Assembly (NCBI GenBank): GCA_032433765.1
Contig: JAVIAB010000073.1
Location: 59,286,565-59,350,564, forward strand
Length of the DNA stretch: 64,000 bases
Direction of reading: 5' to 3'
Source of the DNA: Megaustenia siamemsis
Lineage: Eukaryota; Mollusca; Gastropoda; Stylommatophora; Ariophantidae
A model generated the notes under the pieces. It was not told the origin of the DNA. It worked only from the letters and a program-made list of their open reading frames with translations, and did no database searches. Shown piece by piece: positions 1 to 9,399 of this stretch. Position numbers and translations under genes: made by a program. Each line of letters opens with the position of its first letter. Within the stretch, counting starts at the first letter, position 1.

Positions 1-360
1 GTGCATGCTTGCGTTCGACCGATGACTAAAGGAGTGTTCCTCTTCATCATCCGCCCTTAAAAGGATGTTAAGGGGGAGTGTCTGCGTTGTGTTGTGGTTT
101 GCAGTATAACTGTGATATTTGCACCTTTCGGCCCAACACATCCGACCTCAGCATGACATTTTTGAGTACCGGGTTATCTTTCCTCTTCGATCCCTACTCG
201 ATTGGCCAGACTAGACATCTTACTTTGTTACTAGAGGCACCGCGGAGAGGCAGAGCAGGGTCTGGATGGTTCTGGTTCACCGATCCTGGCGCAAGCCATT
301 AGCGGTGGGTCGCTGACAACTTACCGCTCTGCTGCTGTGAGGCGCACCTTCGCCTCCAAA
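1..360. repeat. Dispersed repeat, copy 1 of 3 (unclassified)
   Basis: This stretch shares short ordered blocks with two other places in the window, about 5225-5600 and 38610-38990. The shared blocks are a 'CACATCCG' block, then 'TTTTTGAGTACCGGGT' or a close variant, a 'CTAGAC'-like block and finally 'GTCGCTGAC'. Spacing is roughly conserved, so I read it as an old dispersed element of about 300 bp. No tRNA promoter boxes, reading frame or terminal repeats were recognised. It may begin upstream of the window. Confidence 0.45.
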
Positions 361-779
361 TAACTAACTAATCAGATAAGAATAATTACATATCGTAGAA
401 AGAGATTGATTGGTGATTAACTTAACCTAATCTTTGCTTGACGGTATAAACAAAAGACGTCGGACGTAGAAAAATTTCAGTGTGCAAGTATTTACTTTAT
501 TGTATTTCGCAATACTGTTTTACACTATACAGCACAGTGTTGTGTTACAATATTTCTCCTGTTTTTATCTTGCATATGCCGCAATCCCAGAGGTATATGA
601 TGCATAGCTGACATAACAGTAATAACACTATTCGATTTAATACATTTTATATTTGTAGACACTGCCCTAAGAACATAGAGGCGCGTAACGTACTGAGGGG
701 TGGAGGGGGATGGGGTGTCTAGGCATTCTGAAGGTGTCTCTTGTGCAATGACCTGTGAACTAAACTATCTATTTTAAAC
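361..779. other. AT-rich sequence, nothing recognised
   Basis: No reading frame, repeat unit or mobile-element signature was seen here. It separates the dispersed repeat from the TATC/TGTC microsatellite. Confidence 0.5.
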
Positions 780-1300
780 ATCTGTCTGGCTGTCTTTCTG
801 ACTGCGTTTCTGGCTGCCTGCCTACCTGTCTGTTTATCTGCATGATGCCCGTCTATCTCTCTGTTTGCTTGCCTACCTTGTCTATCTATATGTCTGTCTG
901 TCTATCTATATGTCTGTATGTCTAACTATATGTCTGTCTGTCTGTCTATCTATATGTCTGTTTGTCTGTCTATCTATATGTCTGTCTATCTATATGTCTG
1001 TCTGTCTATCTATATGTATGTCTGTCTATCTATATGTCAGTCTGTCTATCTATATGTCTCTTTGTCTATCTATATGTCTGTATGTCTATCTATATGTCTG
1101 TCTGTCTATCTATATGTCTGTCTCTCTATCTATATGTCTGTATGTCTATCTATATGTCTGTACGTCTATCTATATGTCTGTACGTCTATCTATACGTCTG
1201 TACGTCTATCTATACGTCTGTATGTCTATCTATACGTCTGTCTGTCTATCTATATGTCTGTCTCTCTATCTATATGTCTGTCTGTCTATATGTCTGACTC
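780..1300. repeat. Microsatellite, (TCTATCTATATGTCTG)-type
   Basis: The sequence is built of TCTG and TATC/TATA tetramers that organise into a unit of about 20 bp containing TCTATCTATATGTCTG. It becomes more regular from about 865 to 1300. All three forward frames are open and read as Leu/Ser/Cys/Tyr-rich strings. Those frames are a consequence of the repeat and not evidence of genes. Confidence 0.9.
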
Positions 1301-1478
1301 TTGAGTTGGTTTCATTGTGGCCTGTGCGTTCAATCAAAATAATGTTGACTAACTGCTAAAAACCGTTGACATTACAAGTGATTGAATTGAACCATTTCAC
1401 AAATTGTCTTGAAAACCTTTGCAGACTCATCATAGAAAAGTATCGCTGGGGCGTTCTCGTACTAGGGCTACAGAATGC

Positions 1479-1740
1479 TATTAAAAAAGTAAAGTACCCC
1501 CGTCACGCCAAGTGGCGTATAAGGAATATGGTGTTAGTGACCATAAATTTTATAGACCTTCGGCACATGATTTTTGGGGTAATGTGGTCGGTATTACGCC
1601 CGTGCCGCTTTACTTTCCCAGAAAAAAATCCGCTACCCATTTAAGGCTGGGTGAACCGGAAAGCCGTCGAGCAATATCGGCGGACCCGACCTCTTGTCCT
1701 TTGTAGTCCAGTTCACTAACCACTGAGCTATCGCGAATCC
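1479..1740 (-). mobile_element. SINE-T copy A, full length
   Basis: This is a tRNA-headed SINE read on the minus strand. Box A, GATAGCTCAGTGGTTAG, lies near 1735, followed by a weakened box B and the family body. The hairpin ACGCC-loop-GGCGT and the A-rich complement of the T-tail lie at the left end (1479-1515). The flanks 1468-1478 and 1741-1751 (CTACAGAATGC / CTACAGTATGC) match at 10 of 11 positions and form the target-site duplication. The T-tail is only 6-7 nt here. Confidence 0.9.
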
Positions 1741-1751
1741 CTACAGTATGC

Positions 1752-2380
1752 CATGCTAAGAAATTATTTCCCAGTGCAATTCAAGGGAAACCAGTATGTT
1801 TTTAGCGCAGCATTGTCATTACAACTTATTATTTCCCTTGTTATTAGAATCTTTGTCTGGTAATAATGCCACGAGTTTGCACACTGACTCGTCCTTTCAA
1901 GAACGTGATAAAGAAAATATTCCTTTAGTCAACAGGTGAACGCAAGCATGAAAGGAAATGTTTACCTGCTAAAAGGAAAATTTAAAAGTGCAGAGGCGAT
2001 ACTCGTGTAATCCATTAGAAAGGAAGGGACATAGGAAGATAAACCATAATTCACATGCCGTCCTGATGTTATGTGACGGCCTGTAATGACTTTCTTGAAT
2101 TCTCAGTTGTCACTGAAGTTGGAACTTGGTCCTGGTAGGTACTGCAAGGTTTTTCTCTTTGAGTATATGTTAGCATTACGGAGAACAGGGCGTCACTGGC
2201 CTCTGTTAGCCAGGCTTTTTTGAGGAGGATGAGACGAGCTCTTGGTCAGCTGTGGGTCGTCGACCCTACTATTGCGACTGCTGATCGAAGGCACTTGAGC
2301 TTCCCTACCAGACTTGTGAAAAAGCGATAATCCCAACACTATGAAACAATTATTGTTTTAGCTATAAATGATCATCCTTT
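1752..2380. other. Unassigned sequence
   Basis: No repeat family, exon or retroelement motif was recognised. Confidence 0.4.
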
Positions 2381-2431
2381 GTTTGAGCACGACATTTGTT
2401 TGAGCACGACATTTGTTTGAGCACGACATTT
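2381..2431. repeat. 17-bp tandem triplication
   Basis: GTTTGAGCACGACATTT is present three times head to tail with no mismatch. It is small and isolated, possibly a nascent minisatellite. Confidence 0.9.
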
Positions 2432-2833
2432 GTTTACCAAACAATTGGCTTTTTTCTTCGTCAACAAACAACGAGTCGTTTACGTCACATCCAGGAGGAC
2501 CCGGGTAGCAAGTTGGGCATATCTTTTACTGAAGTCTTCTCTAGGTCCTATAGTTGTCGAACTTGTCTCTGTAGCCAAACCTATAGCGTAACCTTTGTCC
2601 ATTCACAAACAACTTGAGGCTACATCTTTCCGATTTCGAAGCTGCTGTTGCTTTATTTCCCCTGAAGCACTTCTCATATATACAGCGTTATGTGCACGTT
2701 TAATAATAGACCTAGTCAAAATAGGAATGGGTACCTGGGTCACTAACTTTAGGTAGGTAATGACAGCGAGGAGGAGCACTGGCACCCTCACTGGCAAATG
2801 CTGAAGCACAGAATGGGTGAAATTGTCTCTACC
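2432..2833. other. Unassigned sequence
   Basis: Nothing recognisable lies between the triplication and SINE-T copy B. Confidence 0.4.
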
Positions 2834-2845
2834 ACTTCCTTTCTA

Positions 2846-3118
2846 ACGAGCCGCGATAGCTCAGTGGTTAGTGAACTAAACTACAAAGGACAAAGGTAGA
2901 TCGATCCCAACCGACGGCTTCCGGTTCACTCAGCCTTTAATTGGTACCAGATTTTTTTTTCTGGAAAGTAAAGCGGCAGGGGGCGTAATACCGACCACAT
3001 TACCCCAAAAATCATGTGCCGAAGGTCTGTAAAATTTATGGTCACTAACACCATATTCCCTATACGCCACTTGGCGTGACGGGGGTACTTTACTTTTTTT
3101 TTTTTTTTTTTTTTTTTA
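2846..3118 (+). mobile_element. SINE-T copy B, full length with 25-nt T-tail
   Basis: This is the best copy for reading the family in sense orientation. It begins GAGCCGCGATAGCTCAGTGG (box A). A slightly degraded box B (GATCGATCCC) and the complement GACGGCTTCC of the acceptor-like start follow. Next come an internal run of about 10 T, the body, the hairpin ACGCCACTTGGCGT and finally GACGGGGGTACTTTAC followed by a T-run. The flanks 2834-2845 and 3119-3130 (ACTTCCTTTCTA / ACTCCCTTTCTA) match at 11 of 12. The T-tail lies directly against the 3' TSD, so the T-run is the true 3' end of the insertion. Confidence 0.93.
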
Positions 3119-3287
3119 ACTCCCTTTCTACAAAACTTGTGTGACAGGATATTACTCTGGTATACATAGTGATGTATGTCTTATTTGTATTTATTTATGT
3201 ATAAACTTATATCAAGCTATTTTAAGCTGGAGCTCTGTGAGAACGCATAAATTAATGTAATCATAATGAAAGAGGAGGAGAGAAAGA

Positions 3288-3511
3288 GCCCAGTCACGTG
3301 GTGGCGTGTAGGGAAAATGGCGGTAGTTCCTATATTTGTTTATTAACCTTCAGCGTAAATGTGTCAGTGATACGCCAGTACCGTCTTCTTTTCCGCAGAA
3401 AAATGAGAATCTCATTTCAGGATGTGTGAGCCTGAAGCCGTCGATATGGATCGAACAAGACCCTCTCATCTTGGTAATCTTGTACACAAACCACTCAGTT
3501 ATCGCGCTTCC
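3288..3511 (-). mobile_element. SINE-T, old divergent copy
   Basis: Colinear but heavily diverged matches to SINE-T run from 'GTGGCGTGTAGGG' through 'GAAGCCGTCGATATGGATCG' (box B region) to 'CCACTCAGTTATCGCGCTTCC' (box A complement). The middle has drifted strongly. It shows that the family was active over a long time. Confidence 0.7.
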
Positions 3512-3554
3512 AAAATCTAAAATAAAGCTAGACACACACATACACTTATATAGA

Positions 3555-3782
3555 AAGTAAAGTACCCCCGTCACGCCAAGTGGCGTATCGGGAATATGGT
3601 GTTAGTGACCATAAATTTTACAGACCCTCGGCACTTGGTATTATGCCCGTACCGCTTTACATTCCTAGAAAAAAAATCCGGTACCCATTAAGGCTGGGTG
3701 AACCGGAAACCGTCGGTTGGGATCGAACCCTACCTCTTGTCTTTTGTAGTCCAATTCACTAACCACGGATCTATCGCAGCTC
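3555..3782 (-). mobile_element. SINE-T copy C, internal deletion
   Basis: A SINE-T on the minus strand with hairpin ACGCC AAGT GGCGT at 3571-3584, box B complement GGGATCGAACCC and box A region near 3775. It lacks about 20 bp of the body around 3630 (the 'TTTTTGGGGTAATGTGG' segment present in other copies). No convincing TSD was found. It lies 43 bp from the older divergent copy in the same orientation. Confidence 0.88.
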
Positions 3783-3797
3783 CAATGTATATATATA

Positions 3798-4195
3798 TAT
3801 CATCATCATCATCAAATACCGGGCCTGCTAGAGTAGGTGATCATGTCTCTCCACAACTTTCGATCTCGACAGTTATTTATTATTTCTTTTGTTAACCTCC
3901 TGCCAAGCCATTATCTTAAGCTGCCTGATATTTTTTTCTCTTTGCTCCCCTATATCTCTTCGTCCCTCAATTTTTCCAGTTGTTACAATATTTTCCAGTT
4001 GTTCTCTTCTCATTACATGGCCAAAAAATGATGATTGTTTCTTCTTAATATTGGAAATTAAACTCTCTTTTTGCTTTGACATCTTTCAGAACATTTTCAT
4101 TACTCTTCTTAGCTGTCCGTGGTATTCTCAACATTCTTCTGTAAAACCCCATTACTACAGGCTCCAGTGTTGTGGCGATTCATGATTGCACAAAG
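3798..4195 (-). mobile_element. LINE-D 3' end fragment
   Basis: The minus strand reads the C-terminal end of a non-LTR retrotransposon protein: KKQSSFFGHVMRREQLE, then a GKIEGRRDIGEQREK-like stretch, then the 3' tail TGATGATGATGA (CATCATCATCATCA at 3798). Frames are broken. The 'GHVMRREQLE' region is the post-RT tail common in RTE-like elements. Other copies are at 13578, 26485, 36619, 48448 and 58669. Confidence 0.82.
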
Positions 4196-4397
4196 AAGTT
4201 ACGACGGTGGTTTTCTGTTGCCTTCCGTCGGTTTGTTTACGGTTCGCTCCGCTAGCCTTTGACTAAAAAGTCTTACCCACAAGACAGTGTAGTTGTTTTA
4301 CTTCGGGGTACCCTACCTTACCCTTTTACTCTCCAAGCAGGGTAGCCACAAGTTGTACTGTTTACTGCATACAGTAGCAGGTAAAATTACCCGACCT

Positions 4398-4400
<3 letters not shown>
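4196..4400. other. Unassigned sequence
   Basis: Nothing recognised. It lies between a LINE-D fragment and a TA microsatellite. Confidence 0.35.

Positions 4401-4431
<31 letters not shown>
4401..4431. repeat. (TA)n microsatellite
   Basis: About 15 uninterrupted TA dinucleotides. Confidence 0.95.
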
Positions 4432-4676
4432 CTACCTATCAGGCCTGTAGGTACTTACAATTATAATCTACCAAGCCTAGGAAGCTCTGGTATATTTATA
4501 TTTGCATAATCTGTTTAAAACAACCATAATGCGTGAGAATGAAAACTGGCTGTAGTTATAGTTTCCACTTTCTTGTAAATCTCGTAATTTGTAAGTCAGT
4601 ACTGTTAATTCAAGTGCTAAATGTATTTTTGAGACGTGCTCCGGTCTAATGTCTTAAACCTACCTTTATGTTTCAG

Positions 4677-4924
4677 GCAGGGCAAGAAAGAACTCCGCAG
4701 AGCAAAGACAATGCCAGTAATTGACGTATCCAGTGTTCTAACGGTCGATGAACTCCAGCAGATAGGCTTTAACATTAATGCTGTCGCCCCGTCAAAAGGA
4801 ACCCATGGAACATCATCATCGTCACCACCGAAGCGGAATAAAATAATTGTAAGGAAAATGTCCTACCCAGAGTCCTATTTCAGGAAAATAACAGAAGGAG
4901 GCTCGCTCCACATAACTCAAGCAG
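4677..4924 (+). CDS. Probable internal exon of an unidentified host gene
   Basis: The exon is bounded by a polypyrimidine tract ending TTTATGTTTCAG at 4676 and a donor GCAG|GTAAAT at 4924. The 82 complete codons start QGKKELRRAKTMPVID and include VLTVDELQQIG, a Ser run, PPKRNKIIVRKMSYPESYFR and end GGSLHITQA. Unlike nearby frames the composition is balanced and not repetitive. It ends in phase 1 and joins in frame with the candidate exon at 6441, giving a GAG codon across the splice. I do not recognise the protein. The text looks like a cytoplasmic or regulatory region, basic and probably disordered after residue 40. The true acceptor could instead be the AG at 4679-4680. Confidence 0.6.
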
Positions 4925-5224
4925 GTAAATCAATGCTTAAAACTTGGCTTATTTTATCTACTCATTACAAGTAGGGAAGCGAAAAGTTTGTAAACATGAA
5001 TTAGGAAAAGTAGTTATAAGAAAGGGAGTTTTTTTTTTTTTTTTTTTTACAGCAGATTATACTGTACAATAACCTCGTAGTATAGTGTAATGTAGTGGCC
5101 GAGTAGATAAAATTAGGTTGTTTTCCAAGTATGATTAATATGGGTTCCAATCACATGATAGAACTAAAGGTTTGTTCCCCCCTTCCCAAACCTCCAAAAC
5201 ACACTCACACAAAACACCTTTTAC

Positions 5225-5600
5225 CGACTGATGTGGACATTTGGTCCTTATTCATCTATCCGTTACAAAGCCCTTGGCACATTTCACCCGACGATTAAAG
5301 GAATTTCTTGCTCGTCCCTTTATCGTCCGTCCTTAAAACAAGTTGACGCAGATGAGTTATCGTTTAATTTACACTTTTCGGACCAACATATCCGTCTTCA
5401 GCTTGGTATTTTTGAGTGCTGGGTAGCCTTTTTTATGCCAGTCGCTAGTCATCTAGCCAGACCTGGCTAGTTGGTCTATTTCTAAGAGTGGAGTAAGATC
5501 TGGATAGTCCAGGACTCACGGTCCATGCTCAAACAGTCAGTTATGTGTCGCTGACATATGTCAGCCCTGCTGTTGACAGAGCCTTTGACCGCAAAGACCC
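5225..5600. repeat. Dispersed repeat, copy 2 of 3 (in the presumed intron)
   Basis: It shares the ordered blocks of the repeats at 1-360 and 38610-38990: 'CATATCCG', 'TATTTTTGAGTGCTGGGTA', 'GCCAGACCTGGC', 'GATCTGGATAGT' and 'GTGTCGCTGAC'. It is diverged. A 20-nt T-run at 5030-5049 lies upstream and appears unrelated. Confidence 0.45.
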
Positions 5601-5834
5601 ACTGGAGTAATATTAGTAACGATAGTTTCTTTGAGCCTGCCTTACCCCACTATAGGGCAGATCTTACTATTTTCCTACTAATTTGTAAAGTACATAATTG
5701 TCTAGCTGTAGAGTCTGCCTGTTATATCATTGAACATACTCTTTAGTAAAATACTGATAATGAAAATAAATGAAATGGTTAGACTGCCTGGCAACTTGCT
5801 TGCCTGGCCCAGCAAAGACTATTATTATACACGG

Positions 5835-6360
5835 AACTGGGAAAGGGGCGAGAAGGCCAGGTATGCAGAGATAGAGATGGGAAGATAACATCAAGAAATG
5901 GATTGGCTTTGGTTTTACTAAGTCCCAAATAATGAATTACATAGCAAGTCCTCATGTGGGAAACAACAGGTAGGAGGAAAAGAGGCCGGCCCAGAGAGAC
6001 ACTGACAAGAACATTGATCAGAGAGGCAAAGGCAACAGGAATCAGCTCCCTCTAATGACATCGATTTGTTTGCACAGAACAGAGATAGATGGCGAGATTT
6101 GATAAAAGATTTTGCAAAGATTGAGACTGCTAGAAAGAAAATTTAGGAAAAGAGAAAGAGTATCTAAGTCAATGAAATGGGCCAGCCACGGCACGAAAGG
6201 TCAGAAGATAGAACAGATAGAAATAATGAATGAAGTTAGCGAGAAATTAAGAATGTTGCGAAATCTGTCAGTGGTGCCGTAACGAGCCTCGGAGTTCTGG
6301 GACAAAGCAGAAGAGGAAGATGGAAAGTACATTATAGTCGTCATCAAGAGATTTTACAAG
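5835..6360 (+). mobile_element. LINE 3'-end fragments, LINE-B piece inside another
   Basis: The centre (about 5940-6150) matches LINE-B: a 'GETTGRRKRGRP'-like stretch, then AQNRDRWRDLIKDF, then KIETARKKI in broken frames. The flanks (about 5850-5930 and 6160-6350) look like one different LINE 3' end. The left part reads 'RWEDNIKKWIGLGFTKSQ'-like text and the right part a 'TSLGVLGQ...RGRWK' stretch. This suggests a LINE-B insertion into an older LINE tail, but no TSD was confirmed. Everything lies within the presumed intron. Confidence 0.6.
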
Positions 6361-6440
6361 GCTATGGCTTCTGTTGTTCTTAATTTAAAATAGTCCACGG
6401 CGAATGAACGCAATTATATTTATCTTTTGTTCTGTTCCAG

Positions 6441-6542
6441 AGATACCACCAGTGGCGAAAACTAAAAAGAACGTTCGAAACAGGAGTCAGAGTGAGCACA
6501 GATTTTGGAAGACACGAAGAAAATCAGACACAATTAAACAAG
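6441..6542 (+). CDS. Probable second exon of the same host gene
   Basis: A strong acceptor, TATCTTTTGTTCTGTTCCAG, ends at 6440. The 102-nt exon encodes EIPPVAKTKKNVRNRSQSEH, then a basic RFWKTRRKSDTIKQ stretch. Both ends are phase 1, so the exon is symmetric and joins the exon ending at 4924 without a frameshift (intron about 1.5 kb). The donor AAG|GTCGGG is weak. The frame also runs on to a TAA at 6626, so a terminal exon with a hydrophobic tail is the alternative. No further exon was found downstream in the window. Confidence 0.55.
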
Positions 6543-6627
6543 GTCGGGATGTTTTCTATTACATTTGTTACAGTCGTTACTTGATTCCTGGTTGTTGTTA
6601 CTCAGTCATGAACATTTTCAAATTATA

Positions 6628-6890
6628 AAGTAAAAAAAAAAAAGTAAAGAGCCCGTCACGCCAAGTGGCGTATACGTAATATGGTGCTAGTGACGATAGT
6701 TTTTATAGACCTTTGGCACATTATTTTTGGGGTAATTTGGACGGTATTACGCCCGTGCCGCTTTAATTTCCCATAAAAATCCGGTACCCATTAATGGCTG
6801 GTTAAACCCGGAAGCCGTCGGTTGGGATCGAACCCTACATCTTGTCCTTTGTAGTCCAGTTCACTGACCACTGAGCTGTCGCAGCTCCCG
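6628..6890 (-). mobile_element. SINE-T copy D, full length
   Basis: A minus-strand SINE-T with a 12-nt A-run (T-tail complement), hairpin ACGCCAAGTGGCGT, box B complement GGGATCGAACCC and box A near 6880. TSDs at 6615-6627 and 6891-6903 (TTTTCAAATTATA / TTTTCAACTTATA) match at 12 of 13. It sits just upstream of the 28-bp array. Confidence 0.92.
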
Positions 6891-6903
6891 TTTTCAACTT
6901 ATA

Positions 6904-8570
6904 GTTGTAATATTTGTTTTCGTTCTAATAGTTTTTGCTGCTGTCTTCCCACCTTAATAGTTTTTGCTACAGACCTCCCTTCATAATTTTTGCTACTGTC
7001 CTCCCTTCTTTAAGTTCTTGCTACAGACCTCCCATCTTGAAGATTTTGCTACAGTCCTCCCATCTTTACGTTCTTGCTACAGACCTCCCATCTTGAAGTT
7101 TTTTTCTACTGTCCTCCCTTCTTCATAATTGTTGCTACAGACCACCCATTTTGAAGTTTTTGCTGCAGTCCTCCCATCTTGAAATTTTTGCTAAAGACCT
7201 CCCATCTTGAAGTTTTGCTTCAGACCTCCCATCTTGAAGTTTTTCTTCAGACCTCCCATTTTGAAGTTTTTGCTACAGTCCTCCCATCTTGAAGTTTTTG
7301 CTACAGACCTCCCATCTTAATAGTTTTGCTACAGTCCTCCCATCTTGAAGTTTTTGCTACTGTCCTTCCTTCTTCATAATTTGGGCTACATACCTCCCAT
7401 TTTGAAGTTTTTGCTACAGTCCTCCCATCTTGAAGTTTTTGCTACAGACCTCCCATTTTGAATTTTTGCTACAGACCTCCCATTTTGAATTTTTGCTACA
7501 AACCTCCCATCTTGAAATTTTGCTACAGACCTCCCATTTTGAATTTTTGTTACAGACCTCCCATCTTGAAGTTTTGCTACAGACCGCCCATCTTAATAGT
7601 TTTGCTACAGTCCTCCCATCTTGAAGTTTCTGCTACTGTCCTCCCATCTTGAAGTTTCTGCTACTGTCCTCCCATCTTGAAGTTTTAGCTACAGACCTCC
7701 CATCTTGAAGTTTTTGCTACAGTCCTCCCATCTTGAAGTTTCTGCTACTGTCCTCCTATCTTGAAGTTTTTTTTGCTACAGACCTCCCATCTTAAAGTTT
7801 TTGCTACTGTCCTCCTTTCTTCATAATTGTTGCTACTGTCCTCCCTTCTTCATAATTTTTGCTACAGATCTTCCATCTTGAAGTTTTTGCTATAGTCCTC
7901 CCATCTTGAAGTTTTTACTACTGCCCTCCTTTCTTCATAATTTTTGCAACAGTCCTCCCATTTTGAAGTTTTTGCTACAGTCCTCCCATCTTAAAGTTTT
8001 TCCTAAAGTCCTGCCATCTTGAAGTTTTAGCTACAGTCCTCCCATCTTTAAGTTCTTGCTACTGTCCTCCCATCTTGAAGTTTTCGCTACAGACCTCCTA
8101 TCTTGAAGTATTTTTTGCTACAGACCTCCCATCTTGAAGTTTTTACTACTGTCCTCCTTTCTTCATAATTTTTGCTACTGTCCTCCTTTCTTCATAATTT
8201 TTGCTACTGTCCTCCTTTCTTCATAATTTTTGCTATAGTCCTGCCATCTTAAAGTCTTTGCTACTGTCCTCGTTTCTTCATAATTTTTGCTACAGTCCTG
8301 CCATCTTAAAGTCTTTGCTACTGTCCTCCTTTCTTCATAATTTTTGCTATAGTCCTCCCATCTTGAAGTTTTTACTACTGTCCTCCTTTCTTCATAATTT
8401 TTGCTACAGTCCTCCCATTTTGAAGTCTTTGCTACAATCCTCCTTTCTTCTTAATTGTTGCTATAGTCCTCCCATCTTGAAGTTTATGCTACTGTCCTCC
8501 TTTCTTCATAATTTTTGCTACAGTCCTCCCATTTTAATAGTTTTTACTCTTGTCCTCCCGTCTTGATAGT
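6904..8570. repeat. 28-bp minisatellite array
   Basis: Tandem units of about 28 bp contain TTTTGCTACAGACCTCCC and CATCTTGAAG, with frequent variants (ACTGTCC for ACAGACC, TTTCTTCATAA for CATCTTGAAG). About 60 units are present. The later part (8130-8560) alternates two unit types, giving a period near 56. The apparent proteins (Cys/Tyr/Ser/Pro/Leu-rich) are array artefacts. Confidence 0.93.
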
Positions 8571-9290
8571 ATTTGCTTTCATTATCCGGTCTTGGTAATT
8601 GATGCTACTGTCTTGGTACTTTTTGGTACTGTCTTTTCATCCTGACAGTTTTTGCTCTTATCATTTTACCCAGTAGTTTCTGCTATAGTCCTCCTTTCCT
8701 TCAGTTTTTGCTATCGTCCTTCATTCCAATTTTTGTTTGCTATTATCATCTTCCATAGAACAGTTCTACCTATTATGATCTTTCTTTAGAACATTTCTTG
8801 CTATTATCATCCTTCCTTACAACATTTCTTCCAATTATCGTCCTTCCTTAGAGCAGTTCTTGCTACTATCATCCGTCCATAGAACAGTTCTTAGGAGCCG
8901 CGATAGATCAGTGGTTAGTGAACTGGACTACAAAGGACAAGGGGTAAGCTTCGATCCCAACCGACGGCTTCCGGGTTCACCCAGCCTTAAATGGGTACCG
9001 GATTTTTTTCTGGGAAAGTAAAGCTGCACGGGCGTAATACCGACCACATTACCCCAAAAATCATGTGCCGAAGGTCTGTAAAAATTATGGTCACTAACAC
9101 CATATTCCCTATATGCCGCCATTTGGCGTGACGGGGGTACTTTACTTTTTTTTTCATAGAACAGTTCTTGATATTATAATTTTCCGTAGAACAGTTCTAC
9201 CTATTATCAACCTTCCTTAAAACAGTTCTTGCAATTATCATCCTTCCTTAGAACAGTTCTTCCTGTTATCATCCTTCCTAAAACAGTTGT
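8571..9290. repeat. Degenerate 31-bp array interrupted by a SINE
   Basis: Units contain AACAGTTCTTGCTATTATCA and TCCTTCCTTAG with a period near 31 bp. They are most regular at 8740-8892 and 9155-9290. The SINE-T copy E splits the array. The left edge grades into the 28-bp array. Confidence 0.8.
8893..9154 (+). mobile_element. SINE-T copy E, inserted in a minisatellite
   Basis: A full-length sense copy running from GGAGCCGCGATAGATCAGTG to TACTTTAC plus 9 T. A 15-bp perfect duplication CATAGAACAGTTCTT flanks it at 8878-8892 and 9155-9169. The target is a unit of the 31-bp array, so the duplication could in part reflect neighbouring units, but its exact abutment favours a TSD. Confidence 0.93.
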
Positions 9291-9399
9291 GTCCGCGGAG
9301 TGAACTTTGCTACCTGGCAATGTTTGCTACAGCCCTCCCGCTTTGACATTTACTGCTTCCATTCTGAAGTCGCTGTCATTTTAATGTTGAATTTTATGT

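Noticed and set aside
1512..1706. Recurrent small protein 'MAYKEYGVSDHKFYRPSAHD' in many places
   Set aside because: It is a translation of the SINE-T antisense strand. It recurs because the SINE recurs.
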